64,000 nt of DNA from Prostheceraeus crozeri (taxonomy: Eukaryota > Platyhelminthes > Polycladida > Euryleptidae). How positions within the stretch are numbered: the first letter of the stretch is position 1; each line of letters opens with the position of its first letter. A program made the translations under genes and the position numbers. The notes under the pieces are model-generated. The model saw only the letters and a program-made list of their open reading frames with translations. It had not been told where the DNA came from and made no database searches. The DNA lies in assembly GCA_907163375.1 (NCBI GenBank), contig CAJQUW010004580.1, positions 806,001 to 870,000 on the forward strand, in the 5' to 3' direction. Positions 52,594 to 63,300 of the stretch are shown in pieces.

Positions 52594-53117
52594 TTAGTAT
52601 TTGCTGACTAGTATTTGTTTAAGCTTTTTTTGGAACTTATCATATTCTCTTATTTCTTTAATGCTACGAGGAAGTAAATTCCATTCAATCGCTGAGGCAA
52701 AGTCAATACTACGTTGCCCTAAGCTTGTCCTATGAAATGGTATCCGTAGGTTAACTTTATTTCTTAATGAGCTGCCACTCTGGGGTTTGTGGATGTTTCC
52801 AAGAAAATGCGGTAAATCATCGACCTTATAAATCATCTTATAGCAGAGACTCAGCATTTTGTAGCGATACATATTGCTGACCGTTAATATTCTATGTTTC
52901 GTCATGTGTGAATCTACTTCATTGGCCTTAACTCTAAATATAACTTTAAGTAGTCTCCTTTGAAGTTTTTCTAGTTTAATTATGTTACTTCGTTTTCCTT
53001 GGTGAAAGATAAGAATGCAATAGTTTAATATACAATGTATATTGGCAGAATATATCTTTAATAGACATTCTAGTGGAAGGCATCGTCTTAAGTTGTAAAA
53101 TATAGGTGAGAATTTTC
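52594..53117 (-). pseudogene. LINE ORF2, C-terminal part beyond piggyBac 2
   Basis: Encodes LRKFSPIFYNLRRCLPLECL, LKIYSANIHCILNYCILIFH, IIKLEKLQRRLLKVIFRVKA, then NLRIPFHRTSLGQRSIDFAS, AIEWNLLPRSIKEIREYDKF. This is the standard C-terminus of CR1/Jockey-type ORF2 ('LQ.R..K.I...', 'R.S.G.RS......WN.LP..I'). It ends with FQKKLKQILVSKY. Relative to the upstream ORF2 the frame is offset by one base across the single TTAA, so a few bases were probably lost or gained at this junction. Confidence 0.85.
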
Positions 53118-53818
53118 TTAATTTGGTATCTTAATTTGGTATCTTAAATTGGTATCCCTTTGAAGGACGCATTCACGATAATTGTATAAACTATCCATAA
53201 GGCTTTTAGATATTACATTTAGACCCTAAGAAATGTGTTTCTATTCATATTTTTTTAAAAAATCGAATGGTCAGCCTGTAAGTGACCGTTACCAAACGGT
53301 AACATTGTCCACTTGCTCACAAAGGTTGAATATCGTAATCTGATTTTTTAAAGAAAAGTGAAAACATAAGAATGCTTAGTATGAGCTCACAGATAGCTTG
53401 ACATAATTTTCAGCGCCCAATATTCCTTTGAGATGTATGAAAACGACTTGTTGATGATTGGTTGGTAGTTATCTCTTTAAAAACACCACAAAATTTCCAT
53501 ACGTGCAGGCCCTTATAAGCTGACAAAGCCATATAGGCTATAACAATAAAGCATGCTAAAAGTACACATCCGTTTACAAGTTGAGCAAAGAAATATAGAA
53601 TCACCGTAAAAAAAATATACATATAGGCATGCACAAGGATAAAACTAACTAAAAATACACATCTTGACCGTAGAAAATAGAAATATATCTCGTTACCAGA
53701 GAACACACGTACGCTAATGTCATTTGTTTGATAATTAAAAAATTACAAAAAATAGAGCGCTATAGGTAAAAGTCTAATGAATTAATTAAAAGCATGATCT
53801 TCACGCCCAGTAGAAACA

Positions 53819-55541
53819 TCATGATTGAGGGATGTGGTACTGTGTAAAACAGTTGCTGCGCTCAGACAAGCATAATGTCAAAGAACATTTACCACACTCC
53901 CAAACGCTGGTGCCACCACAACCCTCCCTCTTGCATCGTAATCGTCTTCCCTGATGTTGAGGAAAATGGCAAAGTCCATCATACCTGACATCAGTTAAGA
54001 CCGACCGCTTAGAAACAATATTTTTTGGTTTCCGCGCATCAACACAACCAGAAGCTATCTGAATAATGAACTCCCGCAAAGAAACAGACTTACTTGTACT
54101 CTCATATAATCTGCGTCGAGAAAGCAGCCAGAGGTTGTTTAGTGTAATACCAAGAAGATGAAAAACTAGTCGCATATACCATTTCGTGGACTTTCTATCG
54201 ACGCGATGCAATGATAAAAGCATGTCCATAAGGTCGACGCCCCCCATAAATTTGTTATACTCCCTGACGACGAAAGGGCAGTCGATTTCAATGTTTCTTT
54301 TATCATTTCTTGACCACCTTTTCACTGTTGAAGATGGCTCAATACCAGCGTATGATGAAACAAAGCTGACCGCGCGATTATCATACCATCGCACCATAAT
54401 CATGCTACTATTACCATCTACCATCATGTCTGAGGACCCTCTTCCAGAAAGTTTATTCCTTTACGGTTTTCAGTGGGCAACCTTTCATCCTGTTAGTGCG
54501 TATCGTTCCAACAGAATGAATACCATGAGTATTTTTCAATATCAAGACTAACTCAGGAGAAGAGAAGTAATTGTTGAAGAAAACTTTAAAGTCTTTACTG
54601 TCAGGTAGAGAATCGCAAAGGTGCAATACAACCCGACCTCCAAATCCAACATCAGGATAATTCTCGAATTTTCCTAGCTGAGTTTTGGACCCACAATACA
54701 CGCTAAAATCATGCACTATTCCACTGTCAGAGCACCGTGCGAATATTTTAAAGCCCCACTTCGACGGCTTTTTGGGCATATATTGCCTAATTTTGATGCG
54801 GCCTTTAAATGGAACCATCATCTCGTCAATAGATTGATGTTGTGTCGGTTCAATAGTTTTACACCAACTGAGGATGTGATCAAGTAACGGCCGAATTTTG
54901 TGTAGAGGATCGTATCCAGGATCATCGTGCGGCTTTGCCTTAGCATTATCTGAGAGGTGAAAGAAACACTTTAACGATTCAAAACGTTTCAACGGCATTG
55001 CGTCAGCAACGGCTGACCACCGTAGGTCCGCTCTCCAGTACATACGAAATTCGCACGCATCCATAATTGTGGAAAACAATAGAATACCGAAGAATGCTTC
55101 GTATTCTCCAAATGAAGCATTTATTGATTCTCCTGTTTGTTCTACTGAGTACCTGTTTGATTCATCCGTAATTAGTTGGAGGAGCTCGTCAGTAAAGACT
55201 TCCTTGAACATTTGGTATGGTGTCAAGTCCCCAACTTCTTCGTCTACTTCGAAATCACGGAAGTTAGCTGTCAGCGGTTGCCACCTTCTCCAGCGGAACA
55301 CATATTCAGGGTTGGGCACGTCAGCGTCATCCTCTGCCATTGTAGCGGGTTGTTCTTCCTCTGCAATTAAAACATCTGGTCTCTCATCAGGCTCACCATC
55401 ATCAGCCTCATCAACTTCGCTCAAGTTTCCATCTGGAATCAATACAGCCTCAACACGATTGTCTCCATCTCCAGTGGTTGAAAATATGTTATTTATGGCT
55501 GCCTGCTTAGAACGCCGCACGTGAAATCTCGCAGATAACAT
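53819..55541 (-). pseudogene. piggyBac-type transposase 2, catalytic Asp replaced by Asn
   Basis: Starts at the Met at 55541 (MLSARFHVRRSKQAAINNIF), acidic N-terminus, then TPYQMFKEVFTDELLQLI, FFGILLFSTIMDACEFRMYW, LKCFFHLSDNAKAKPHDDPG. The first catalytic Asp is in QSIDEMMVPFKGRIKIRQYM. The second site reads KVFFNNYFSSPELVLILKN, with AAC (54573-54575) where the family has Asp (FFDNYF). A one-base frame change near 54445 separates the two open parts. The third Asp is in KFMGGVDLMDMLLSLHRVDR. The C-terminal Cys/His tail is present: CKREGCGGTSVWECGKCSLT. About 570 residues in all, normal length. It has two independent reasons to be inactive. Confidence 0.92.
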
Positions 55542-55654
55542 CTGAAAAAGGAAAGGAAAGTAAGAATTGTATCGAGATACGACTGAGCTGTTAGGTTGGT
55601 ACGTAACATTTCACACGATTATGATATTCTCTGTCAATACGAGCAATTGTAGTG

Positions 55655-55735
55655 AAGCGTCAGTAGCATAGTGGTATAGCTGCCTGACTATCGTGCTGAA
55701 GGCCTGCATTCGAATATGCATAGAATCCCACTGCG
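55655..55735 (+). other. tRNA-like promoter stretch (possible SINE head)
   Basis: TAGCATAGTGGTATAGC (55664-55680) resembles an RNA polymerase III A box, and CTGCATTCGAATATGC (55703-55718) a B box at the right distance. The T arm (TGCAT/ATGCA around TTCGAAT) can pair, but the anticodon arm does not fold well. Possibly a SINE head within the piggyBac. Not a functional tRNA. Confidence 0.35.
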
Positions 55736-56459
55736 TGATCGTATATATTACGCCAATTTATTATTAGGTCTACTTATTTTTGTGATAATATAAAACTTTG
55801 ATTACTGTTGCTCAAATAATATGAATTACATTTTTATTATCTTTATAATTGTTATATGTTAATGTACTGATTATGATAAACATGTTAAGAGAATGTAAAT
55901 TAATAGAAATAAGACATAAACGAATTAATACAGCCTTTAAAATGAACGGCTTGCAGAAGTATAAGCTTATAGCATAACTAACAAACATGATTTTATTATG
56001 CCTAGCGTTGCCATTAACGGATAGAGTTACCAATTAGTCACGCAGCCGGCAATATTTTTTTCAATTATAGTGTACTTCAATGGACAACGTTACCAAATGG
56101 TAACATCGCCATATAATCTGCTCGAATGCATTTCAATGTTTACTTAGATACGGTATTTGTAAATATTTGTCGATAGTATATTTTAGTCTTCCATACCAAT
56201 GCATAATTTAGAGAATACAATTCAAATCCAAGTAGAAATTTATGTAAATACTCACCGAACTGATCAGCACGTTTTTTGACGAAACTTTTATTTGAATTCA
56301 GGTAATTCAAGTCGGTTGATGTAAAGAAAAATAATTGATTAGCATAAACAAAATATCAGAATTTCATTCATCCCCATATTTAAAGTTGTAATAAGCTCTG
56401 TATAGAGTAATAAGCATATATTTCAGCGTTACCAAAACGTCACGATGTTCTTCAAAGGG
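55736..56459. other. 5' noncoding part of piggyBac 2
   Basis: No gene. The motif GTTACCAAA(C)GGTAACR recurs near 56030-56105, 56430 and also near 53289-53305 at the other end of the element. It looks like a subterminal palindromic repeat of this piggyBac. Confidence 0.5.
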
Positions 56460-56462
56460 TTA

Positions 56463-58855
56463 AGTATCGTATTTGCATGTGAAGTGAAACTCAAATTCAT
56501 GTCTATATGTACACCCAATAGTTTTAAGCAATTTACTCTATTAATCTTTGTTTGGTTTTGGTACAAATCCTGGTCTATTTCTTTAGAGCGATGGGGATGA
56601 ATTATCATATATTCCGTCTTGCTATCATTAAGACGGATGCCATTTGCCTTACTGAATTTTTCCAGTGAGTCTAATCTGCTTTTTGCCGTGGAAAAGAGAC
56701 TTTCTAGGCTTCTGCTCTTAAGTATAAGAGTGGTGTCATCAGCAAATATATTCAATTCGTCTTTGGGGAAAATGTTATGCATATCATTAATGTAGATAAG
56801 AAATAGAAGAGGACCTAAAGTTGAACCTTCAGGTACTCCTGTTTTGGTATATAATGCTTCAGAGAGAACACCATTTACTACAGTCTGATGACTTCTGCTG
56901 TTTAAATACGACTTGAACCAGTCTAAGGTAAATCCCCTTATTCCTATATGCTCTAACTTCTCTATTAGTATGTCATGTCTTATTATTTCAAAGGCCTTTC
57001 GAAAATCTACTGATAATAACATTATGAATTCTTTAGCTTCTACTGCTGTATATATTCTATTCATGACGGAAAGTAGTGATAGCTCTGTTGAGTGATGTTC
57101 TCTGAAACCGAATTGATTTGGACTGAGAAACTCTATTTTATCTAAATAACTGTATAATCTGGAGTGTATAACCTTTTCGAGAATCTTGTCTACGTAGCTA
57201 AGTAAAGAGATTGGTCTGTAATTGTTTATGTCCAATCTTGATCCTTTTTTATAGACTGGTATAATTTTGGAGGTTTTTAAAGTAGTTGGCATGTTACCAT
57301 CACGTACTATTTTGTTTAAAATGTAAGTAAGTCTATCGATCACATGGTCCGGACATAGTTTAAAGATTTTTAATGGTATTTTGTCATTTGTAGCTTTTTT
57401 ATCATTCATTTTAATTAGTATGTCTTTTATTTCTTTTGACTCTATTTCTCTAAAGAAAAAGGACTTGTCTATGCGCTTTCCCAAATATTCTGCGAAATCG
57501 TTTCTTTTGCTAGGTTGAGTTCCATACAGTTTCCCAACTTCGTTAAAATGGGAATTAAAAGAGTTACAAATTCTAGTCGTGTTGGTTATCATTTCGTCGT
57601 TATTTAGTATTCGAATCATTGGTCTGTCTGACGACTTTCCTAATAGTTTATTAATAAATTTCCAGGAAGCTCTGGAGTCACTTTTGCAGTTCTCAATTAT
57701 ATTTCTGTTATACTCATCTTTTTTCTGTTGAATAAGTGCTTTATAATACTTATTGTATTTATGATACCGTTCTTTATCGGAGCAGTTTTGACTGGCCTTG
57801 TACACTTTGTACAATTTTTGCTTCTTATGTAGTGCTTTTGTGCAGGCACTGTCAAACCAGGTCTTACTGTTTGCTTTCTTCTTCGATAAGCGTATTAACG
57901 GGAAAGCTTCCTCAAAAGCTTCATGAATTTGCTTTTGGAAATCTTCATATAAGTTTAGAGAACTTATGTCAGCGTGTCGGTTATCGAGAAAAATGCAAGA
58001 ATTTAGTATCTCAATGAATTTCAGTTGGTTGGACTCATTATATATCCTTATTAAGGGCCTTTCGTTTTCATACAAGTTCGCTTTCAACTTATTTAAATGT
58101 ATAAAAACATATTGGAGTCTATGGTCAGTGATATTTAAGTCGACATTGCCGGAGAACACTTTATTTCCAACAATATTTCTATAGTTAATGAAAATTTGGT
58201 CAATCAAACTAGTGGTTCCCGTAGTTGAACTCCTTGTATATGAATTGATTGTAGGATACAATGCATATTCTAATAATGAGTCATAAAAATCTTCTACATT
58301 GGTATCATTATCATATTTCATTCTACACAAGTTCATATCACCCAACACTGCAAAAACATTTGTGGTATTATGGTTTCTTAGCCATGTATTCATGTTTTCT
58401 ATGAAGTTCTTTGCATTCTCGGATGGTGATCTATAAATTCCTATTATAGTTTGACATTTTAGTTTGGCGTAATCGAATGTGATACTAACTGAATCTGCTC
58501 CTGGTATAAAATCGCAACCACTGTCTATTAGCGAGATAGTTTCTTTACGATAGAATAATACTACTCCTCCCGACCTATTTAATTTACTTGAGTACACTAT
58601 TCCGTAGTCCGGGAGTGAGTTTTTGTACATATCTATGTTATTTATCCAGCATTCACTTAGCACTATTACGTCAATATTTTTTGGTATAGTTTTAAATACG
58701 TGTTCGAATTCTAAAAAATTAGCTTTTAGAGACCGTATGTTCATATGAACTACACGCAAGTTGCTCTTATCTGCCTTGCAAAATCTTCTAAATTCTTCTA
58801 TGTCACTTAGATCCTTACTACTGTGATTTATTTGTGAAGACGTACTGTCCATCAT
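56463..58855 (-). pseudogene. LINE ORF2: endonuclease and reverse transcriptase
   Basis: Open for 808 codons from the Met at 58855. The apurinic-type endonuclease comes first: LRVVHMNIRSLKANFLEFEH, VIVLSECWINNIDMY, VFAVLGDMNLCRM, and STTGTTSLIDQIFINY with SDH replaced by ITDHRLQ. A linker follows, then the reverse transcriptase: SKIIPVYKKGSRLDINNYRP, ISLLSYVDKILEKVIHSRL, NQFGFREHHSTELSLL, VDFRKAFEIIRHDILIEKLE, GVPEGSTLGPLLFLIYINDM, and the catalytic ELNIFADDTTLILKS. In strand A the usual 'DFRKAFDTI' reads DFRKAFEII. The frame runs straight into piggyBac 2 (NPLKN... at 56459), so no other break is seen here before the insertion. Confidence 0.92.
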
Positions 58856-58912
58856 ACAGAAATGTTATTGTGTTGTCCTATAAACCACCAATGTTATTCC
58901 AACAAAATATGT

Positions 58913-59622
58913 CTAGATTTCAGGAAGGCAAGAAAAATTACGCACTAAAATTGCACTACACTGATCGTCTTTACGAAGATAGATCTTACCGTCCTTAGTC
59001 CAAACATAGTTGTAGTCGTTGGATCTGGCGAACTCCCTGTTTCTGCGTAGCAAATTGTACCTATAGCTAGTCAAATTTTCCTTCGCGTACATCTCCTTCT
59101 CTTTGAATAACTTTTTCTTGCTCAGGGCGGCCCTTTTGAGCAGCACAGTGCGGAGTGTTGCGATCACCGTCACAGTTCCTCGATTACGTCGAGTTCTTAT
59201 CGCCGTTGTTTTTTCTATGTCTTCTTTTTTAATCACGTTACCCCTAAGAACAGAGTTAACAATTGAAGAAAACTTATCACTGTCGATGATCTCACCTTGA
59301 TCACACCTCACATTCTCTAGCACGAGGTCTCTATTCAACTGTTGTTGTTCATTGTCGTCGAGCTTACTGGAGAGGTAGTTGTAATCGTCGTTTATGTTCT
59401 GTATTTCTCGTCGTAGAGACTGATTCTCCGCTTCCAGCATCTGCCGTTGTACTTTCTCATTTCCATTTCCCGTTTGATGGTAGATATATCGGCTTGCAGG
59501 GCTTGTGTGTGTCTCTCGAAGCTGTCTTTTATAAGTTGGGTCATATTTTTCATGAATGATTTCATCATGGCCTTACAATCATCCATGGAGCAATGTTTGC
59601 ATGAGTCATTCTTTGGAGCCAT
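58913..59622 (-). pseudogene. LINE ORF1 (coiled-coil RNA-binding type)
   Basis: Starts MAPKNDSCKHCSMDDCKAMM, then an amphipathic coil. A one-base frame change near 59460 separates it from MLEAENQSLRREIQNINDDY, YLSSKLDDNEQQQLNRDLVL. The C-terminal half has the ordered AAxxKKLFKEKEMYAKENLT, SYRYNLLRRNREFARSNDYN, YVWTKDGKIYLRKDD segment found in ORF1 proteins of CR1/Jockey-type and baculovirus FP-like proteins. ORF1 precedes ORF2 by 57 bp. One break. Confidence 0.82.
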
Positions 59623-60030
59623 TCTGGGTTCACGTAATCAATTATTATGTCGGTCGAGGTCTCGCGGCGGCTGTTGGGAATTAGAAGTGGTGATTGCAGG
59701 CGTGTAGGATAGCGTACGCTCGAAGGTGACTTGAAACCGCGTAGGATGCACGATGACAGGGAAGGCTGTAGTGGACAAAGACCTGATCGCGATTTCCCCA
59801 ATATGGCGTTGCACACGAAGAAAACCGACTAAAAAAATTCTATTTTCCAGATAAATGAGTACATTGATGATAATGGAATATAACTGTTTACACAGTTTTG
59901 TAGCGCAGGTCCTGACGAGGGATAGTATATAAATTTAATCACAAAATGATTTCTGTGAGCGATGGAATTTGACAAAAACCGAATACAGCGTCAGAGCTCC
60001 TGAGATACGACCAGCCGCGACGAGTGCGTT

Positions 60031-60540
60031 GTCTTGAAGTTTTATTTGAAGTTATTGAAAAGATATACAATTAAGAATAATGTTTTCGGTGGCGAAAGTG
60101 AAATTGTCTGTTGGCATCTCGTTAGTCTTCAACTGAATACTCTGAATGGACCCATTCCTATACATTGCCTAGCGATTCCTGAAATAGTGACCATCGATCA
60201 AGCGGGTTGGTCTGATTGCAAAAATCTTGGTTCTCTTAGTAACAAGACACTCGCAGATTCTTTTGATTCGACTGTATTTGATGTACATTTTCTGATTGGC
60301 GCTGATCTTGCTTGGTCTTTTCTGAAGAACAAAACTCACAAAATAGATGCATGTGGTCGGTCCTACAGTACAAGATAGCACATTTGGATTACTCCTTTCA
60401 GGTCCTTTGCATGGTGGTCGATTAAGACACAGTGCTGTTTCTCGAACTTCGTGTCTCCTCAATGCTTGTTCCTTCACTGTTCATGAGGTACCTTATACAC
60501 GTATATATCAAATTATGATAGGAAATCTGAAGACGTAGGA
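60031..60540 (+). mobile_element. BEL/Pao fossil, second part
   Basis: Continuation of the protease-region sequence of the BEL/Pao element on the other side of the LINE insertion. Broken, with several breaks. No terminal repeat was recognised, so its right limit is uncertain. Confidence 0.65.
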
Positions 60541-60689
60541 GAAGCTTACCCCATGTCTCAGAACGCTTTGTATGAAGACAACGATGAGTTTTCAACATGC
60601 CAATTGAGAGTAATGAAAAATTTCATGACGACTTTTGTAAAAGAATTGAAGAAAATAATTACTTTACAATTTGGTCGATGTTCCTTTTT

Positions 60690-61015
60690 GTAACTTTTTT
60701 GCTTTGCATTCTCAATCCAAAGATTTAATTACTCGTGGACATTCACTCAAAGTGTCACTTATTGATCGCGTCACAGTGATCCAGGAAAGTACCTTTTTTG
60801 TCATCGAGTTCTAAGAATATGGAATTCTTTACCGGAACATGCTGTCTAATCACCGTCCCTCTTGATTTTTAAGAGACGCCTGAAAACTTTTTACCTCACA
60901 CCATTTTGTGTAATTTTTCCATTGAGTTGTCTTTCAGGTCCAGTGTAGGCGTTCATTGGAACCATTTGTAGCCTTTTGCTTTTGCAATAAATGAATAAAT
61001 AAATACTTTTTGAGT
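60690..61015 (+). pseudogene. 3' end of a second, 5'-truncated LINE
   Basis: Plus strand: LITRGHSLKVSLIDRVTV, then RIWNSLPEHAV and SLLIFKRRLKTFYLTPFCVI, the usual ORF2 C-terminal WN.LP..V......FKRRLK segment of CR1-like LINEs. It ends with a tail of TGAATAAATAAATA. Strong 5' truncation and a short tandem tail are normal for this group. At least two stops or frame changes. It lies beside the second BEL/Pao part. Confidence 0.75.
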
Positions 61016-62640
61016 CGACACTCTACCTACTATATACTTAATGACAGCGACATTGCAGGTGGTGAAATTAATGTAATGCAAATTATAGAGTGAGAAAATT
61101 AGATTGTAGGTCAGTTAATCAAGCATATTAAATCAAGGACCATTGAGATGCCAACAAGACAAACACGCAAAGGAATTTCAATGTTTGATCATGAATAACT
61201 AACTTGCGATGAAATAACAGCACAAACTAATTGCAATTAATTTTTGATAATCCCTGGTTTCAGTGAAGTGCGAATTTCGAAAAGCTAACTGTGAACTGGA
61301 GTTGATGGGCACTAGTCTTTGCAGCCAGCTGGTACAGCCTGCCCCTGATCAATGATCCACTCTATAAAAAATTTCAATCGGATTTTTGGTAGTAGCATTT
61401 GTTCGATTTGAGTGTAATTCCGTAGTGAAGTAAGCCGTTGGATTGTTCTACTGTTAATTGAATTGAGTAGTATCCGATACTGATTAGGAAGTCGATTTTA
61501 ACAGGTCGCTTCTCTCTCCTTTGCTAACATCTTCTTGACCATCTGAGCTTCATCAGAGAGCGTCGAAACAGTAACCGACTTTGTTGACTTATCTTAATAC
61601 AACAGTAAACACTCATCTATGGAGCTAATCCCCTCTCTAACCGTTAATCCACTTCAGACATAATACAAGACCTGCCCGTCAAGTGCTGCAGAGAATACTA
61701 AATCCATCCATTCGCTACAGCAGCTGTCTTTGACTGACTAATTGTAGTCTCCACTCCGCGCATCCGAAGAAAAGAGACAGCGAGGCAGTGTTGTTAGTGA
61801 TGCACAAACTGTTAGGCTGTCACCGAAGGTGAATACGACTTCGTCTGTCTCTATACAGCATGACAGCAACAGAAAAATTCTTTCTATTGTTAACAATTCA
61901 ACTATTTCTCAAAGGTGAGCATGAAATTAGTAATCATAAAATTATTAATGGGCGGAAATGACGCGTAGTTGGTGAGTGGCGACACAGAAATAACTCAAGG
62001 AATCATGTGATGTGAGGATAACAGAGTACAACTGTTGAGAAAAGCTGAGAGTAAGCGAGGGAAAGATTTTCAATCTTAAATTGTCAAATCTAATGGAGAT
62101 GTCAATAATTAAATAAAACAGGTCTATGATCTGATATCACTAAGTTGAGGCAGTTGGTGAGTTAGACGCTGATAGATTGGAGGTGGGTCGAGGATAGATT
62201 ACTAGTGGATAGCAAGCACCCATACATGGGCGAGAAATAGTTTATGATTTCCCGAACTTTTCGAGAATTTTTGAAAGCATACATTTCTACCAGCTGCTAG
62301 TTCGGTAAATAGGCCTATTATGGTTTTAGTCACTCTATGCGAGCAGTGTAAAACTGCAGCATCTCCGAAGTCTGGTATGCGAATATGAATTAACTAGGCT
62401 ATCAAATTTTGTTTTTTCCATGATTGCGCACAATCAAAGACGCAGTTTGGACAGTTCATTTGAACTTCAAAATAAGAATATTGAGAAATTTTCATTAAAA
62501 GTTCGAGAATTTTCGAGAAAAATCAAGACCGAGACGAGCAGATTTCTCGAGTCTCGCCCAAGCATAGAGCACCACTATGAAGTCAAAAATTATATCGGTG
62601 TTATAATATTCTCGCTGTCCCCTCCCCGCTATTTAAGTTG
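61016..62640. other. No recognised gene
   Basis: About 1.6 kb without a recognised exon, repeat or RNA gene. Slightly less AT-rich between 61700 and 61860. Confidence 0.4.
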
Positions 62641-62659
62641 CCGACCAGAAAATGCAAAC

Positions 62660-62850
62660 CGCTATTACAGTAGAATTCGCATATATCGGCTTCGGCTATA
62701 TCGGCGGTTTCTTTTTGTCCCGGCAGAATTTCCTATCTTTTCCATATAATCGAGTTCGCTTATATCGGCTTCGGATATATCGGCGCATTTTCGCTGTCCC
62801 TGACAGAAAAAAATTCGTTTATAACGGCGGATTTCCTGGAAATCCTCAAG
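62660..62850. mobile_element. Pogo/Tigger-like end fragments
   Basis: ACAGTAGAATTCGCATATAT starts at 62667 and a variant, TCGAGTTCGCTTATATCGGC, at 62751. Repeats of ATATCGGCTTCGGMTATATC follow each. Initial CAGTAGAATTCGC is typical of pogo-type ends. The two copies are direct. No coding region. Confidence 0.45.
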
Positions 62851-62984
62851 CGATGTGTTTTGCCTAGAAGAGTCACTAGAATGACAGTATATGTGGACGC
62901 GGATGGCTGTAGATTCTGTTAGGACTATCCGATTCTAACTATTCTAGTGGCATGTGAAAATTTAGATCTTCTACAATTCATCTC

Positions 62985-63300
62985 GATTAGGGTTGAAACG
63001 ATAGCGAAATTTTTACTATCGATATTTTTTAGAAAAATATCGATATTAATATCGGTTAAAATATCGATAAAAATATCGATATTAATATCGGTTAAAATAT
63101 CGATGTTTATATCAGTTAAAATATCGATATTAATATCGGTTAAAATATCGATAAAAATATCGGTTAAAATATCGATACAAATATCGATATTGATATCGAT
63201 AAAAATATCGATATTAAATGCGATTAATATATCGGTATCAATATTGGTATCAATAAAACATCGATATTAGGTATTAACGATGCTGATATCAATATCGTTA
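62985..63300. repeat. ATATCGAT-rich array, probably from a hAT-type MITE
   Basis: It starts with TTAGGGTTGAAACGATAGCG, of the form TAGGGTTG.AACGATA seen at ends of some hAT-type MITEs. About 270 bp of TAAAATATCGATAT variants follow. The array is self-complementary throughout, with no fixed unit length (about 11-40 bp). The long reading frame inside (Lys-Ile-Ser repeats) is a by-product of the repeat. Confidence 0.6.

Larger units (their letters stand above)
53118..56463. mobile_element. piggyBac element 2, inserted in the LINE ORF2
   Basis: The right end is TTAA (56460-56463) followed inward, in reverse, by CCCTTTGAAGAACATCGTGA. The left terminal repeat CCCTTTGAAGGACG starts at 53156. Between the LINE (ending at TTAA 53118-53121) and this repeat are three tandem 13-mers (TTAATTTGGTATC). 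Length about 3.3 kb. The transposase is on the minus strand. A tRNA-promoter-like stretch lies in its 5' region. Confidence 0.85.
52092..60030 (-). mobile_element. CR1/Jockey-type LINE, nearly full length, split by piggyBac 2
   Basis: Reads 5' to 3' on the minus strand. It has a GC-richer 5' leader (about 59820-60030), ORF1 (59622-58913), ORF2 (58855-56463 continued 53117-52594) and a 3' tail ending in TATTC repeats (52091-52115). PiggyBac 2 occupies 53122-56459. The 3' microsatellite tail and the two-ORF plan fit the CR1/Jockey group; I do not assign the clade. Left and right neighbours are both BEL/Pao sequence, so it inserted there. The 5' boundary is estimated. Confidence 0.82.

Noticed and set aside
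62947-63270. 107-codon frame with Lys-Ile-Ser repeats.
   Set aside because: It is a translation of the ATATCGAT array and not a gene.
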